A stretch of DNA of 43,590 bases from an uncultured Bacteroidales bacterium (GCA_947169105.1 CAMVOL010000019.1:1-43590), one strand, 5' to 3'; positions 16,463 to 25,360 are shown, counted from the first letter of the stretch. Program-made: numbers and translations. The notes: a model not told the origin generated them from the sequence alone.

Positions 16463-17416
16463 ATGCCCACTTTTCCGTTCCCCACGACTGGTTTTCCAGT
16501 TTTCCTCGCGCCGATGGAGGAGGTGACAGATGCGTCGTTCCGCCGCATCTGCAAGTCATACGGCGCGGATGTCGTCATTTCGGAGTTCGTGTCGTCGGAG
16601 GCGCTGATCCGTGATGTGGAGAAGAGCCGCAAGAAGATGGCGTTCAATGACTCGGAGAGGCCTTTTGGAATCCAGATTTTCGGTTACGACGAGGAGTCGC
16701 TGCGCCGCGCCGCCGAAATTGCGGCGGAGCAACGGCCCGATTTCGTCGATATCAACTGGGGCTGCCCCGTGAAGAAGGTGGTGTCGAAGGGGGCCGGCGC
16801 GGCCATCCTGAAGGACATTCCCAAGATGGTGCGCCTGACCGCCGCCGTGGTGAAGGCGGTGCCGCTGCCCGTGACGGTCAAGACCCGCCTCGGCTGGGAA
16901 GAGTTCAACAAGCCGATTGTGGAGGTGGCGGAGATGCTGCAGGATGTGGGCGTCCGGATGCTGTCGGTGCACGGGCGCACCCGCTCGCAGATGTACAGCG
17001 GCACCGCCGACTGGACCCTCATCGGCGAGATCAAGAAGAACCCGCGAATGACGATTCCCATTGTCGGCAACGGCGACCTCGACTCGGGCGAGAAGGTGGC
17101 TGCGTACCGCGAACGTTACGGCGTGGACGGCGTGATGGTGGGGCGTGCGGCGATAGGCAACCCCTTCATCTTCAGGGAAATCAAAAGTGTGCTGGCAGGC
17201 GAGGAAGTGCTGGCCGTCACCTACGAGGAGCGTGTGGCGGTTTGCCTGAAGCACCTGCGTGACGCGGCCGAAATCAAAGGAGAACGTCCGGCCGTGCTCG
17301 AAATGAGAAAACAATACAGCGGCTACTTCAAGGGAATCCCACATTTCAAAGAAACCAAGCTCAAATTGATGGCCGCCTTGACCGTAGAAGAGTGCGAAAA
17401 AGCATTAAAATACTGA
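16463..17416 (+). CDS. tRNA-dihydrouridine synthase (DusB-like)
   Basis: FMN enzyme of 317 residues that reduces uridines in the tRNA D-loop with NADPH, cytoplasmic. The ATG at 16463 gives MPTFPFPTTGFPVFLAPMEE, where LAPMEEVTD is the FMN-binding start of the family; the frame is open further upstream, through the promoter and into the protease gene. The conserved active-site Cys is in VDINWGCPVKKVVSKGAGAA, followed by VTVKTRLGW, SVHGRTRSQMYSG, IVGNGD and VMVGRAAIGNPFIF. C-terminal helical domain present. It is a single-gene unit with its own -7 box; no terminator is obvious beyond an AT-rich stretch. Confidence 0.93.
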   Translation: MPTFPFPTTGFPVFLAPMEEVTDASFRRICKSYGADVVISEFVSSEALIRDVEKSRKKMAFNDSERPFGIQIFGYDEESLRRAAEIAAEQRPDFVDINWGCPVKKVVSKGAGAAILKDIPKMVRLTAAVVKAVPLPVTVKTRLGWEEFNKPIVEVAEMLQDVGVRMLSVHGRTRSQMYSGTADWTLIGEIKKNPRMTIPIVGNGDLDSGEKVAAYRERYGVDGVMVGRAAIGNPFIFREIKSVLAGEEVLAVTYEERVAVCLKHLRDAAEIKGERPAVLEMRKQYSGYFKGIPHFKETKLKLMAALTVEECEKALKY

Positions 17417-17470
17417 TTTTCAGTTAAAAAAATATTTTTTTATAAAACACTTTATTCCTAAATAAAGTAG

Positions 17471-17478
17471 TACTTTTG
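17471..17478 (+). promoter_or_regulatory. -7 box of the metK transcript
   Basis: TACTTTTG. Transcription would start near 17484, leaving a 5' leader of about 113 bases that holds the SAM riboswitch. The spacer upstream is AT-rich and a TTTA at 17451 is the only -33-like match. Confidence 0.65.
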
Positions 17479-17483
17479 CGGCG

Positions 17484-17562
17484 CGAAAAAGTGGAGAGAT
17501 TTGTAATGATTGCAACCACATAAAAAAATGCTAAACCATTGAGTTTTCCCCCGCCTTTTTCG
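17484..17562 (+). promoter_or_regulatory. SAM-II-type riboswitch in the metK leader
   Basis: The aptamer core is 17491-17540. P1 is GTGG (17491-17494) with CCAC (17516-17519). Between them lie the conserved GATTTG and GATTGCAA. The 3' part has the invariant GCTAAA (17530-17535). Pseudoknot P2a is GCA (17512-17514) with TGC (17529-17531) and P2b is AATG (17505-17508) with CATT (17537-17540). This is the H-type pseudoknot of SAM-II, a class that binds S-adenosylmethionine, the product of the gene behind it. In addition CGAAAAAG (17484-17491) can pair with CTTTTTCG (17555-17562), enclosing the aptamer and competing by one base with P1. The aptamer ends 57 bases before the ATG, so it does not directly mask the start. 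Confidence 0.85.
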
Positions 17563-17597
17563 TTAGAACTAATTATTAACCTTATAATACTTTAATT

Positions 17598-18878
17598 ATG
17601 AGCTATCTGTTTACGTCAGAATCAGTATCTGAAGGGCATCCTGACAAAGTCAGCGACCAAATTTCAGACGCTCTGTTGGATGCGTTCCTTGCGAAGGATC
17701 CCAATTCCAGAGTGGCTTGCGAAACATTAGTTACTACAGGTTTGGTCGTTTGTGCCGGCGAAGTCAGCACAAAGGGCTATGTCTCCATTGACGATGTCGC
17801 AAGAAATGTTGTTCACGAAATCGGTTACAAAAAAAGCGACTACCAGTTCGACGCCAAGTCGTGTGCCGTCATTTCCGCCATCCACCGTCAGTCACCCGAC
17901 ATCAATCAGGGGGTGGACCGCAAGACGGCGGAGGAGCAGGGTGCCGGCGACCAAGGCATGATGTTCGGCTACGCCTGCAATGAGACCAGAAACTACATGC
18001 CCCTCACCATCGACCTTGCCCACCTCATTTTGCTGGAGTTGTCTGCCATCCGCCGCGAAGGCAAGGAGATGACCTACCTCCGTCCCGATGCGAAGTCGCA
18101 GGTGACACTGCAATACAGCGATGACGGCAAGCCGGAGCGCATCTCCGCCATCGTCATCTCCACACAGCACGACGATTTTGACAAGAGCGAGAAGAAGATG
18201 CTGGCGGCCATCCGCAAGGATGTGGAGAACATCCTCCTGCCCCGCGTGATTGCCAAACTTCCCGCCTCCATCCAGAAACTATTTGATTCCAAGTACGACC
18301 TGTTCGTCAACCCAACGGGCAAGTTCGTCATCGGCGGCCCGCACGGCGACACCGGCCTCACGGGACGCAAGATCATTGTGGACACCTACGGCGGTCACGG
18401 AGCACACGGCGGCGGCGCCTTCTCCGGCAAGGACCCGTCGAAGGTGGACCGTTCGGCTGCGTATGCCGCCCGCCACATCGCCAAGAACATGGTCGCCGCC
18501 AAGCTGTGCGACAAGGTGCTGGTGCAGGTTTCCTACGCCATCGGTGTGGCCAAGCCAGTCGGCTTCTATGTCAATACCTATGGTACGTCCAAGGTGAAGA
18601 TGAGCGACGGTGACATCGCCAAGAAAATCAGCACGATTTTCGACATGACCCCGTACGCCATCTGCGAGCGGTTCCAGCTCACCAACCCGATCTACCGTCC
18701 CACGGCCTCTTACGGCCACTTCGGACGCAAGTGCGAAACCAAAGAGGTGGAGGTTTTCTACAAGGATGCCAATACCTACGAGAAGAAGGACGGCAAAACC
18801 TACAAGAAAGTCACCTTCTTCGGTTGGGAGAAACTGGATTATGTGGAACCCCTCAAGAAAGCTTTCGGCCTGAAATAG
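17598..18878 (+). CDS. metK: S-adenosylmethionine synthetase
   Basis: Cytoplasmic methionine adenosyltransferase, 426 residues, which makes SAM from ATP and methionine. The N-terminus is [20 protein letters not shown] with the ATP-binding [38 protein letters not shown] and the phosphate loop [19 protein letters not shown] are intact. It is about 40 residues longer than the E. coli enzyme, mainly from an extended C-terminal part ([20 protein letters not shown]), a length usual in Bacteroidota. Expression is likely set by the SAM-II-type riboswitch in its leader: high SAM should lower expression. The outer-membrane protein gene follows after 38 bases without a clear terminator or promoter, so they may be co-transcribed. 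Confidence 0.97.
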   Translation: MSYLFTSESVSEGHPDKVSDQISDALLDAFLAKDPNSRVACETLVTTGLVVCAGEVSTKGYVSIDDVARNVVHEIGYKKSDYQFDAKSCAVISAIHRQSPDINQGVDRKTAEEQGAGDQGMMFGYACNETRNYMPLTIDLAHLILLELSAIRREGKEMTYLRPDAKSQVTLQYSDDGKPERISAIVISTQHDDFDKSEKKMLAAIRKDVENILLPRVIAKLPASIQKLFDSKYDLFVNPTGKFVIGGPHGDTGLTGRKIIVDTYGGHGAHGGGAFSGKDPSKVDRSAAYAARHIAKNMVAAKLCDKVLVQVSYAIGVAKPVGFYVNTYGTSKVKMSDGDIAKKISTIFDMTPYAICERFQLTNPIYRPTASYGHFGRKCETKEVEVFYKDANTYEKKDGKTYKKVTFFGWEKLDYVEPLKKAFGLK

Positions 18879-18916
18879 GGTCGTAAACTATAAGTCTGAA
18901 ACCAATTTTTCGTGGA

Positions 18917-20380
18917 ATGAGAAAAATTTTGATTCTTGTAATTGCTTTTGTTTTTTGCTGCAATACAATTACATACGCTTCAGAAAACGATAGTTTGAAC
19001 GTTTTTTCAGTCCAGAAGGACAGCATCCGCAAGAAGCCGAAGAAGGAAAAAGACCCTGACAGAAAGCGCACAGGCTGGACGTTCGGCATCCTGCCGAGCG
19101 TGGCCTACGATGCCGACCTCGGTTTCCAGTACGGCGCCCTTTCCAACATCTACTATTTTGGTGACGGCAGCACTTACCCTGAGTATCTCCATTCTATTTA
19201 TGTGGAAGCCGCCTACACCACCCGAAATTACGGACTTTTCCGTCTTTCGTATGACTCCAAATACCTCATCCCGCACCACCGCCTCACCGTGGACATGGTC
19301 TATATGCCCGACGCAATGTGCGACTTCTACGGCTACAACGGCTATACATCGGTGTATAATAACGTGTGGCGCGACTCCAAGCACTATACGGCAGAGGAGG
19401 GCTACCGCAGCCGCGCCTTCTATAAGATGAAGCGCGACCTGTTCCGTTTTGCCGCCGACATCCAAGGCCCTATCGGCAAAAACTGGTATTGGAACGGCGG
19501 CATCGGCTTCCTCGGCTATCTGATCAATTCCGTGGATGTGGCAATGCTGAACAAAGGGAAGAAGGAAGAGAAGAAACTTCCTGATATTCCGGGACTTTAC
19601 GACAAATACGTGCTGTGGGGGCTCATCCGGCCCAACGAACAGCATGGCGGGATGCATCCCTACCTTCGCGGCGGCATCACCTACGACAGCCGCGACCGTC
19701 AGACCAACCCCACCCGCGGCATCTACGCCGACGCCTTCCTGACCTACACCGCCGCCTTCAACACCCAGAAGTTCGGCGACCAGCGCGAGTTCAACAACCT
19801 GCGCTTCAATTTCACCTTCCGTCATTATGTACCTATCTATCAGGATTATATATCCTTCGCCTATCGTCTTGCCACCCAGCTGACCGTGGCGGGACAAAGC
19901 CCGTTCTATATGAACAGCTATTGGAACACGCTCTATATCCAACGTGTTTTGTATGAAGGACTTGGCGGCAGCAATACCCTGCGTGGCCCGCTCCGTAACC
20001 GTATCCTTTCCAACGGCTTCGCCTTTGCCAACATCGAATTCCGCTTCAAGGTCTGCAAGTTCCACGTCAAGAAGGAGAACTTCTACATCGGGCTGAATCC
20101 TTTCTTGGATGCCGGTATGGTGCTGCAACCTTACAAAATCAATGAAAATTCCCTGAGGGAAGCCATCGCCGCCAACGACCCCGACTTCAATGAGGATTTG
20201 TCCGACTACTTCAACTTTGATAGAAAGGCGATTTACCGTCCGCACCTGTCCGCCGGCCTCGGGCTGAAAGTGGCCATGAACGACAATTTCGTGCTTTCGG
20301 TGGACTGGGCGGTGCCGTTCAGCAAGCAGGACAACAATAGTATGGCCAACCTCTATGTGAAAATCGGCTACATGTTTTAA
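18917..20380 (+). CDS. Outer-membrane beta-barrel protein (BamA/TamA-like, no POTRA)
   Basis: Predicted outer-membrane protein of 487 residues. A signal peptide (MRKILILVIAFVFCCNTITYA) is followed by a basic linker with KKPKKEKDPDRKRTGW, then a 16-strand-like barrel. The barrel resembles the surface-antigen domain of the Omp85 family: YDADLGFQYG, YLRGGITYDSRDRQTNPTRG, GLGGSNTLRGPLRNR (the position of the VRGF-like motif), and it ends in LYVKIGYMF with the C-terminal aromatic typical of BamA-processed barrels. No POTRA repeats fit in the N-terminal 60 residues, so it is a barrel-only member. The role is unknown: outer-membrane assembly or phospholipase/transport functions are possible. It is followed by the DUF819 gene after 24 bases. 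Confidence 0.82.
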   Translation: MRKILILVIAFVFCCNTITYASENDSLNVFSVQKDSIRKKPKKEKDPDRKRTGWTFGILPSVAYDADLGFQYGALSNIYYFGDGSTYPEYLHSIYVEAAYTTRNYGLFRLSYDSKYLIPHHRLTVDMVYMPDAMCDFYGYNGYTSVYNNVWRDSKHYTAEEGYRSRAFYKMKRDLFRFAADIQGPIGKNWYWNGGIGFLGYLINSVDVAMLNKGKKEEKKLPDIPGLYDKYVLWGLIRPNEQHGGMHPYLRGGITYDSRDRQTNPTRGIYADAFLTYTAAFNTQKFGDQREFNNLRFNFTFRHYVPIYQDYISFAYRLATQLTVAGQSPFYMNSYWNTLYIQRVLYEGLGGSNTLRGPLRNRILSNGFAFANIEFRFKVCKFHVKKENFYIGLNPFLDAGMVLQPYKINENSLREAIAANDPDFNEDLSDYFNFDRKAIYRPHLSAGLGLKVAMNDNFVLSVDWAVPFSKQDNNSMANLYVKIGYMF

Positions 20381-20404
20381 TAATATTGTAAAAAACGTTC
20401 TGAT

Positions 20405-21583
20405 ATGAATATGCAAGTTGCGCTTGTTACAGCCGGATATATCATTTTCCCGTTCATCATCATTATGCTTTTCAGCCGCTACAAATGGGCGAAAGCGGCG
20501 GGCACCGTCATCCTTGCCTACGCGGTGGGCATCATTCCCGCACTATTCGGACTCACCCACTTTGATGAGGGGAGTGTCGGACTCAGCATCCAGAAAAACA
20601 TAATGAACATTGCGGTGCCGATTGCCATCCCGCTGATGCTTTTCAATTGCAACTTCAAGCTGTGGACCAAGTCGCTGCCGAAGACGGCCGCGGCCTTGGG
20701 CGGCGGCTTGGCGGCGGTGCTCATCGCCATTGTCAGCGGCTTCTTCCTGTTCCGTAACTCCGGCATCAGTGACATTGCCAATGTGTCGGCGATGATGACG
20801 GGCATCTACACCGGCGGCACGATGAACTTCAACGCGCTCGGGGCGGCCCTGCACGTGGATTCCACCACGATTGCTACGGTGCTGGCTTTCGAGATGATTG
20901 TCACTTTCCCGCTGATTATGTTCATTGTGGGCGGCGGCTACCGGCTTTTCCGCAAGCTGCTGCCTTTCAAGGACGAGGCTTCGGTGGTGGATACCGATGA
21001 TACTGGCAGTCTGGAGCACGGGGTGGAACAATACGGTGACCTGCTGCGTGGCCGCGTGTTCCTCCGCTCGCTCGTGGGCTTGGCCATCTCCATCGGCTTC
21101 CTCGCGATTGGCGCAGGTCTTTCACTGCTCATCACGGGCAAGCTCAACGAGCTGGTGATCATCCTCACCATCACCACGTTGTCCATCATCGCCTCTTTCT
21201 CGCCAAAAATTAGAAACATCCCCAAAACTTTCGAGCTGGGCATGTTCTTCATCCTCGTTTTCAGTGTGGTGGTGGCTTCGCAGTTCGACCTCAACAGCCT
21301 CGACTCGGGTTCGCTCAATATCGGTCTTTTCTTGCTGTATATCATTGTGATAGCCACACTATTACATCTGCTCTTCTGCCGTATTTTCAAAGTCAGCGGC
21401 GACCTTTACGGTGTGGCGTTGGTGGCGTTGCTCTGCTCGCCGCCGTTCGTGCCGCCCGTAGTCGGCGCGATGGGAAACAAGAAGGTCCTCATCAGCGGTA
21501 TCGTGATCGGACTGATCGGCTATGCCATCGGTACCTACCTCGGTGTGGCGTTGGCCTATAGTTTAGGGGCCATTGCAGGATAA
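20405..21583 (+). CDS. DUF819 family integral membrane protein
   Basis: Polytopic inner-membrane protein, 392 residues, with about ten to eleven hydrophobic segments spread through the sequence. Family features include AYAVGIIPALFGL, VPIAIPLMLFNCNFKLW, and the conserved pore-like block MMTGIYTGGTMNFNALGAAL, followed by a second half with LLCSPPFVPPVVGAMGNKK. DUF819 (YjcL) proteins look like secondary transporters of the bile acid/sodium-symporter type; the substrate is not established. A charged cytoplasmic loop (about residues 185-215) joins the halves. It is 24 bases after the barrel protein gene and 26 bases before a secreted hydrolase on the same strand, so an operon is likely. Confidence 0.88.
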   Translation: MNMQVALVTAGYIIFPFIIIMLFSRYKWAKAAGTVILAYAVGIIPALFGLTHFDEGSVGLSIQKNIMNIAVPIAIPLMLFNCNFKLWTKSLPKTAAALGGGLAAVLIAIVSGFFLFRNSGISDIANVSAMMTGIYTGGTMNFNALGAALHVDSTTIATVLAFEMIVTFPLIMFIVGGGYRLFRKLLPFKDEASVVDTDDTGSLEHGVEQYGDLLRGRVFLRSLVGLAISIGFLAIGAGLSLLITGKLNELVIILTITTLSIIASFSPKIRNIPKTFELGMFFILVFSVVVASQFDLNSLDSGSLNIGLFLLYIIVIATLLHLLFCRIFKVSGDLYGVALVALLCSPPFVPPVVGAMGNKKVLISGIVIGLIGYAIGTYLGVALAYSLGAIAG

Positions 21584-21609
21584 TTCATCTTATAATGATA
21601 TAACGGGCA

Positions 21610-22968
21610 GTGCAGCTATTGACCATAGAAAAACACGGAATCTGCCTCATTCTGTTGCTACTCGTCAGTATGAGCTCCCGCGCCCAGCTGCCGCAAGACA
21701 CCAACGTCCGCGACACCCGCACTACCTATTGTGTGACCGGCATCCGTGACTACTCCTTCAATGAGCTTATAGACGAAGGGGGCAACACCCTTGTCCGCCA
21801 GTTGGAAGTGTGGCCCATCCCCGTCGAGGAGTTCTGGTTCGCCATAAAATGCCATATCGGACGGCATCATTTCACATTCAATAGAGCAGAGCGTCGGAAG
21901 GCCGCTTTCCGTGCGATTTCGTTCACCTACCCCTCCATTTCGCCCCAAGGCGAACCGGTGATGCTCTCCGGCCTCGTCACTGTACCGATACTGACAGGCA
22001 ACCGTCCCGCACGGATGTTCATTTATCATCGGCTGGCATGTGCCACCAACAGCATAGCCCCCTCCAACAGCCTCCCCATTGAGTCGGTGCTGACTGCCGA
22101 CAACACCATCTGTGTTTTTCCTGACTACTTCGGAAGCGGCTCCACAGAAGGCCACCCGCTTCCCTTTGTCACGCTCAACTACCATGCGCGTTGCGCCACG
22201 GAGTGCGTTCTTGCCGCTCTGGACATCTTACAAGATAATGGTATTGAATTGGACACGGGCTTCTATTCTTGGAACAGTGGCTACAGTCAGGGAGGCGGTT
22301 ACGCCTTGGCCACGCACAAGTACATTGAAAACGCATTGCCCGACAGTCTGCAACGGCGCATCAACCTGCGTTGGAGTCTTTGTTACGGAGGCGTTTACTC
22401 CCCCGGCACCCTCTATGCGACGGTTGTCCAAAACGGGGATATGGGCACCACACCGGCGGTATTCCTTCAAAGTTTGCGTGGTCTTCTGTATGCCCACCAA
22501 GATCAGTTAGAGGGTCATCCCTTGCGCGATTTTATGGCAGATAAAGCATGTGAATCAGGCATCTACGATCTCCTTTTATCTAATGATGACGGTCTTTGGG
22601 ACTTGGCCTACCGACTTCACGGACGGGGCAAAAGCCGCAATCCTGCTGACTATTTCAGTCCCGCAGCCAGAGATACCGCCAATCACCTTTATAAGATTCT
22701 GATAGCAGGATTCTCCTTGGACGACTGCGTTCAAGGCTGGCATCCCAAGGCCCCAGTGGTGCTCGGGCATTCCAAAAAAGACCATACCATCCCCTTCCGT
22801 CTTGCCCAACAGACACAGAACCAGCTCTCACTTGGCAACCGCAACTGCATTCTGTGCTCCCCGCAAATCAACACGACCCATCTCATCACAGCCGTTTTCT
22901 ATTTTGGGAAACTCCTCCAGTTCAGAGAGGATGAATTGTTTGACTTTTTTGTACCTTTGCAGCCCTAA
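21610..22968 (+). CDS. Secreted alpha/beta hydrolase (lipase/esterase-like)
   Basis: Exported hydrolase of 452 residues. The start is the GTG at 21610: the first hydrophobic segment (GICLILLLLVSMSSRAQ) is a signal peptide and no ATG precedes it in frame. The nucleophile elbow is GYSQGG with Ser near residue 226. A likely acid is the Asp in HSKKDHTIPF (about 391) and the His may be in NTTHLIT (about 423). The block ICVFPDYFGSGSTEGHPLPF before the elbow is typical of secretory-lipase-like proteins. It probably cleaves esters in the periplasm or outside; the substrate is unknown. No T9SS sorting domain is visible. Its 3' end contains the promoter of yicC. Confidence 0.78.
   Translation: MQLLTIEKHGICLILLLLVSMSSRAQLPQDTNVRDTRTTYCVTGIRDYSFNELIDEGGNTLVRQLEVWPIPVEEFWFAIKCHIGRHHFTFNRAERRKAAFRAISFTYPSISPQGEPVMLSGLVTVPILTGNRPARMFIYHRLACATNSIAPSNSLPIESVLTADNTICVFPDYFGSGSTEGHPLPFVTLNYHARCATECVLAALDILQDNGIELDTGFYSWNSGYSQGGGYALATHKYIENALPDSLQRRINLRWSLCYGGVYSPGTLYATVVQNGDMGTTPAVFLQSLRGLLYAHQDQLEGHPLRDFMADKACESGIYDLLLSNDDGLWDLAYRLHGRGKSRNPADYFSPAARDTANHLYKILIAGFSLDDCVQGWHPKAPVVLGHSKKDHTIPFRLAQQTQNQLSLGNRNCILCSPQINTTHLITAVFYFGKLLQFREDELFDFFVPLQP
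22952..22959 (+). promoter_or_regulatory. -7 box of yicC inside the hydrolase gene
   Basis: TACCTTTG lies in the last codons of the preceding gene (stop 22968), 33 bases before the yicC ATG. No well-spaced -33 is seen. Confidence 0.5.
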
Positions 22969-22992
22969 TTTTTTGCAAGAAAAGAAGTTATT

Positions 22993-23865
22993 ATGATCAA
23001 ATCAATGACAGGCTTTGGGAAGGTGGATTTTAATTCCCATGCCAAAAATATTGTGGTGGAAATCAGATCGTTAAACAGCAAACAGCTGGATTTGAACACC
23101 CGCATCGCCCCCCTCTTCCGAGATAAGGAAAACGATATTCGCAGCCTCCTCGCCCAGCGCATTGAGCGGGGAAAAGTGGATTTTTCCATCTATGTCGAAA
23201 AGAATGAAGCACCCTCCATCTGCATCAATAGGGAGCTGGCCGCCGCCTACTTTCAGGAACTGAACATCCTGTCGAAGGAGTTGGACAACCCTGTGGAGAG
23301 CGACATCTTCACGCAGATTCTGCGGATGCCCGATGTGGTGACAACACCGCGTGAGGAGCTTCCCGACGACCTTTGGGAAGCGGCGCTCAACGCCATCTCG
23401 GAGGCGTGCGACAAACTCGACCGGTTCCGCATCAGCGAAGGGGCCGCCCTCGCCGCCGACTTCGAGAAACGCGTCCGCCTCATCAACTCCCTCATTGACG
23501 AAATCACGCCCTTCGAGAAGCAACGCATTGTTGCACAGCGTGAAAAGTTTGAGAAAGGTCTGGAGGACCTGCGCCAGAAAGGACAATATGACCCAAACCG
23601 CCTCGAACAGGAGATGATTTTCTACATCGAAAAATTGGACATCACCGAAGAGAAGGTGCGCTTGCGCAAACACTGCAACTATTTCCTCGAAACGATGAAT
23701 GAACCCGAGTCGAAAGGCAAGAAACTCGGTTTCATCGTGCAGGAGATGGGCCGCGAAGTCAACACCACCGGCTCTAAGGCCTGCGACTTCAACATCCAGC
23801 AGATTGTCGTCAAAATGAAAGACGAGGTCGAAAAACTGAAGGAACAATTAGCAAACGTGCTGTAA
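22993..23865 (+). CDS. yicC: YicC family protein (putative endoribonuclease)
   Basis: Cytoplasmic protein of 290 residues, the normal family length. The N-terminal YicC domain begins MIKSMTGFGKVDFNSHAKNI, with VVEIRSLNSKQLDLNTRIAP and IERGKVDFSIYVEK. The C-terminal DUF1732 domain carries RLEQEMIFYIEKLDITEEKVRL and GRE-VNTTGSKACDFNIQQIVV-type motifs with the conserved Glu/His-rich surface. E. coli YicC has been described as an endoribonuclease acting on a small RNA; the same role here is inference. In many Bacteroidales gmk follows yicC, but here der is next, after an intergenic palindrome. Its own -7 box is at 22952-22959. Confidence 0.93.
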   Translation: MIKSMTGFGKVDFNSHAKNIVVEIRSLNSKQLDLNTRIAPLFRDKENDIRSLLAQRIERGKVDFSIYVEKNEAPSICINRELAAAYFQELNILSKELDNPVESDIFTQILRMPDVVTTPREELPDDLWEAALNAISEACDKLDRFRISEGAALAADFEKRVRLINSLIDEITPFEKQRIVAQREKFEKGLEDLRQKGQYDPNRLEQEMIFYIEKLDITEEKVRLRKHCNYFLETMNEPESKGKKLGFIVQEMGREVNTTGSKACDFNIQQIVVKMKDEVEKLKEQLANVL

Positions 23866-23880
23866 AATAGCAACACGATA

Positions 23881-23916
23881 ATTTGTAGAGACGCGATACA
23901 TCACGTCTCTACAAAT
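23881..23916. repeat. GTAGAGACG palindrome (family A)
   Basis: ATTTGTAGAGACG and CGTCTCTACAAAT flank a 10-base centre. It lies 15 bases after the yicC stop and can act as a hairpin in RNA of either strand. Other family members are at 25361-25388, 31275-31304 and 37861-37896, with a diverged one at 11834-11861. Confidence 0.8.
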
Positions 23917-23918
23917 CC

Positions 23919-23949
23919 CTGAAACCTGTAACCTGAAACCTGTAACCTA
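23919..23949 (+). repeat. Tandem CCTGAAACCTGTAA repeat before der
   Basis: Two exact 14-base copies (23919-23932 and 23933-23946) end 5 bases before the der ATG. They occupy the place where a ribosome-binding region would be. Confidence 0.7.
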
Positions 23950-23951
23950 TT

Positions 23952-25256
23952 ATGAGCAACATATTATCCCTTGTCGGACGACCGAATGTCGGTAAATCGA
24001 CACTTTTTAACCGGCTGACACAGAGCCGCGAGGCCATCGTTGACTCCATCGCCGGCGTGACCCGCGACCGCAACTACGGCAAGTCGGACTGGAACGGCTA
24101 CGAATTTTCCGTCATTGACACCGGCGGTTACGTGGTCGGCTCCACCGACATCTTCGAGGCCGAAATCCGCAAGCAGGCCGCCCTCGCCATCGACGAGTCG
24201 GACGTCATCGTGCTCGTGGTGGACGGCCGCGAGGGACTTTCTCCCTTGGACGAAGAAATCGCCGGCGTGTTGCGCCGTTCCAAAAAGCCGTTCTACCTCG
24301 CCGTCAATAAGATAGACAGCCCGTCCAACTTCTTCGATTACAGCGAGTTCTATTCGCTTGGCGTGGATGAACTCTTCCCGATTTCTGCCGTCTCGGGCGG
24401 CGGCACCGGTGACCTGTTGGACGCCGTCGTCAAACACTTCACCAAAGAGGAGGACCATATCATTGACGAGCTGCCGAAAATTACGGTGGTGGGCAAACCC
24501 AATGTGGGCAAGTCCTCCATCATCAACACCTTCCTCGGCGAGGACCGGCACATCGTCACCCCCATCGCCGGCACCACCCGCGACAGCATCTTCACCCGTT
24601 ACACCGGTTTCGGCTTCGACTTCTACCTCGTGGATACGGCGGGCCTCCGCAAGAAGAAAAAGGTGGAAGAGAACCTTGAGTTCTACTCGGTGATGCGGGC
24701 CATCCGCGCCATCGAGAACAGCGACGTCTGCATCTTGATGTGCGACGCCTCTAACGGCTTCGACGCACAGGACCTCAACATCTTCAGTCTCTGCGCCCGC
24801 AACAAGAAAGGTATCGTCGTGGTGATGAACAAGTGGGACCTCATCGAAAAGGACAACAAGACCCACGACCAGTACGAAGCACTGGTACGCCAGCGCATCG
24901 AACCTTTCGACGACGTGCCGATCATCTTCACCTCCGTCATCAACAAGCAGCGGATTTACAAGGTGTTGGATACCGCCATTCAGGTACACAAAAACCGTCA
25001 ACGCCGCATCCCGACCTCCGAGCTCAACGACTACCTGCTCCCGCTGATCCAGGCCACGCCGCCTCCCATCAACCGCGACAAGGTCATCCGTATCAAGTTC
25101 GTGACGCAGCTGCCGACCGCAACCCCGTCTTTCGCCTTCTTCTGCAACCTCCCGCAGTATGTGAAGGACTCCTACAAACGGTACTTGGAGAACCGCATCC
25201 GCGAAAAGTGGGACTTCCACGGCGTGCCGATTGAGATTTATTTCAGACAGAAATAA
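23952..25256 (+). CDS. der: Ribosome-assembly GTPase Der (EngA)
   Basis: Double-GTPase of 434 residues required for 50S subunit maturation, cytoplasmic. The first G domain starts at once with GRPNVGKSTLFN, then DTGGYV and NKID. The second has GKPNVGKSSIIN, TRDSIF, DTAGLRKKKKVEE and MNKWDLIEK. The C-terminal KH-like domain includes PPPINRDKVIRIKFVTQ and ends REKWDFHGVPIEIYFRQK. All canonical motifs are intact. It starts 5 bases after a tandem repeat and is preceded by a family A palindrome, with no TAnnTTTG box in the gap, so transcription may come from yicC. Confidence 0.97.
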   Translation: MSNILSLVGRPNVGKSTLFNRLTQSREAIVDSIAGVTRDRNYGKSDWNGYEFSVIDTGGYVVGSTDIFEAEIRKQAALAIDESDVIVLVVDGREGLSPLDEEIAGVLRRSKKPFYLAVNKIDSPSNFFDYSEFYSLGVDELFPISAVSGGGTGDLLDAVVKHFTKEEDHIIDELPKITVVGKPNVGKSSIINTFLGEDRHIVTPIAGTTRDSIFTRYTGFGFDFYLVDTAGLRKKKKVEENLEFYSVMRAIRAIENSDVCILMCDASNGFDAQDLNIFSLCARNKKGIVVVMNKWDLIEKDNKTHDQYEALVRQRIEPFDDVPIIFTSVINKQRIYKVLDTAIQVHKNRQRRIPTSELNDYLLPLIQATPPPINRDKVIRIKFVTQLPTATPSFAFFCNLPQYVKDSYKRYLENRIREKWDFHGVPIEIYFRQK

Positions 25257-25274
25257 AGGAATGTGTTAATTCCC

Positions 25275-25324
25275 TGTAGGGATGTCATATTATGGCATCC
25301 CTACAATTTATGGCATCCCTACAA
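25275..25324. repeat. GTAGGGATG palindrome (family B) with a repeated half
   Basis: GTAGGGATG and CATCCCTAC enclose TCATATTATGG (25276-25304), after which TATGGCATCCCTACAAT is repeated once more (25309-25325). The first 29 bases are identical to those at 39053-39081, 13.8 kb away. It may act as a bidirectional terminator between der and the convergent methyltransferase. Confidence 0.75.
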
Positions 25325-25360
25325 TGACGCATTTAAATAACAACAATGGTCGTATTATTG

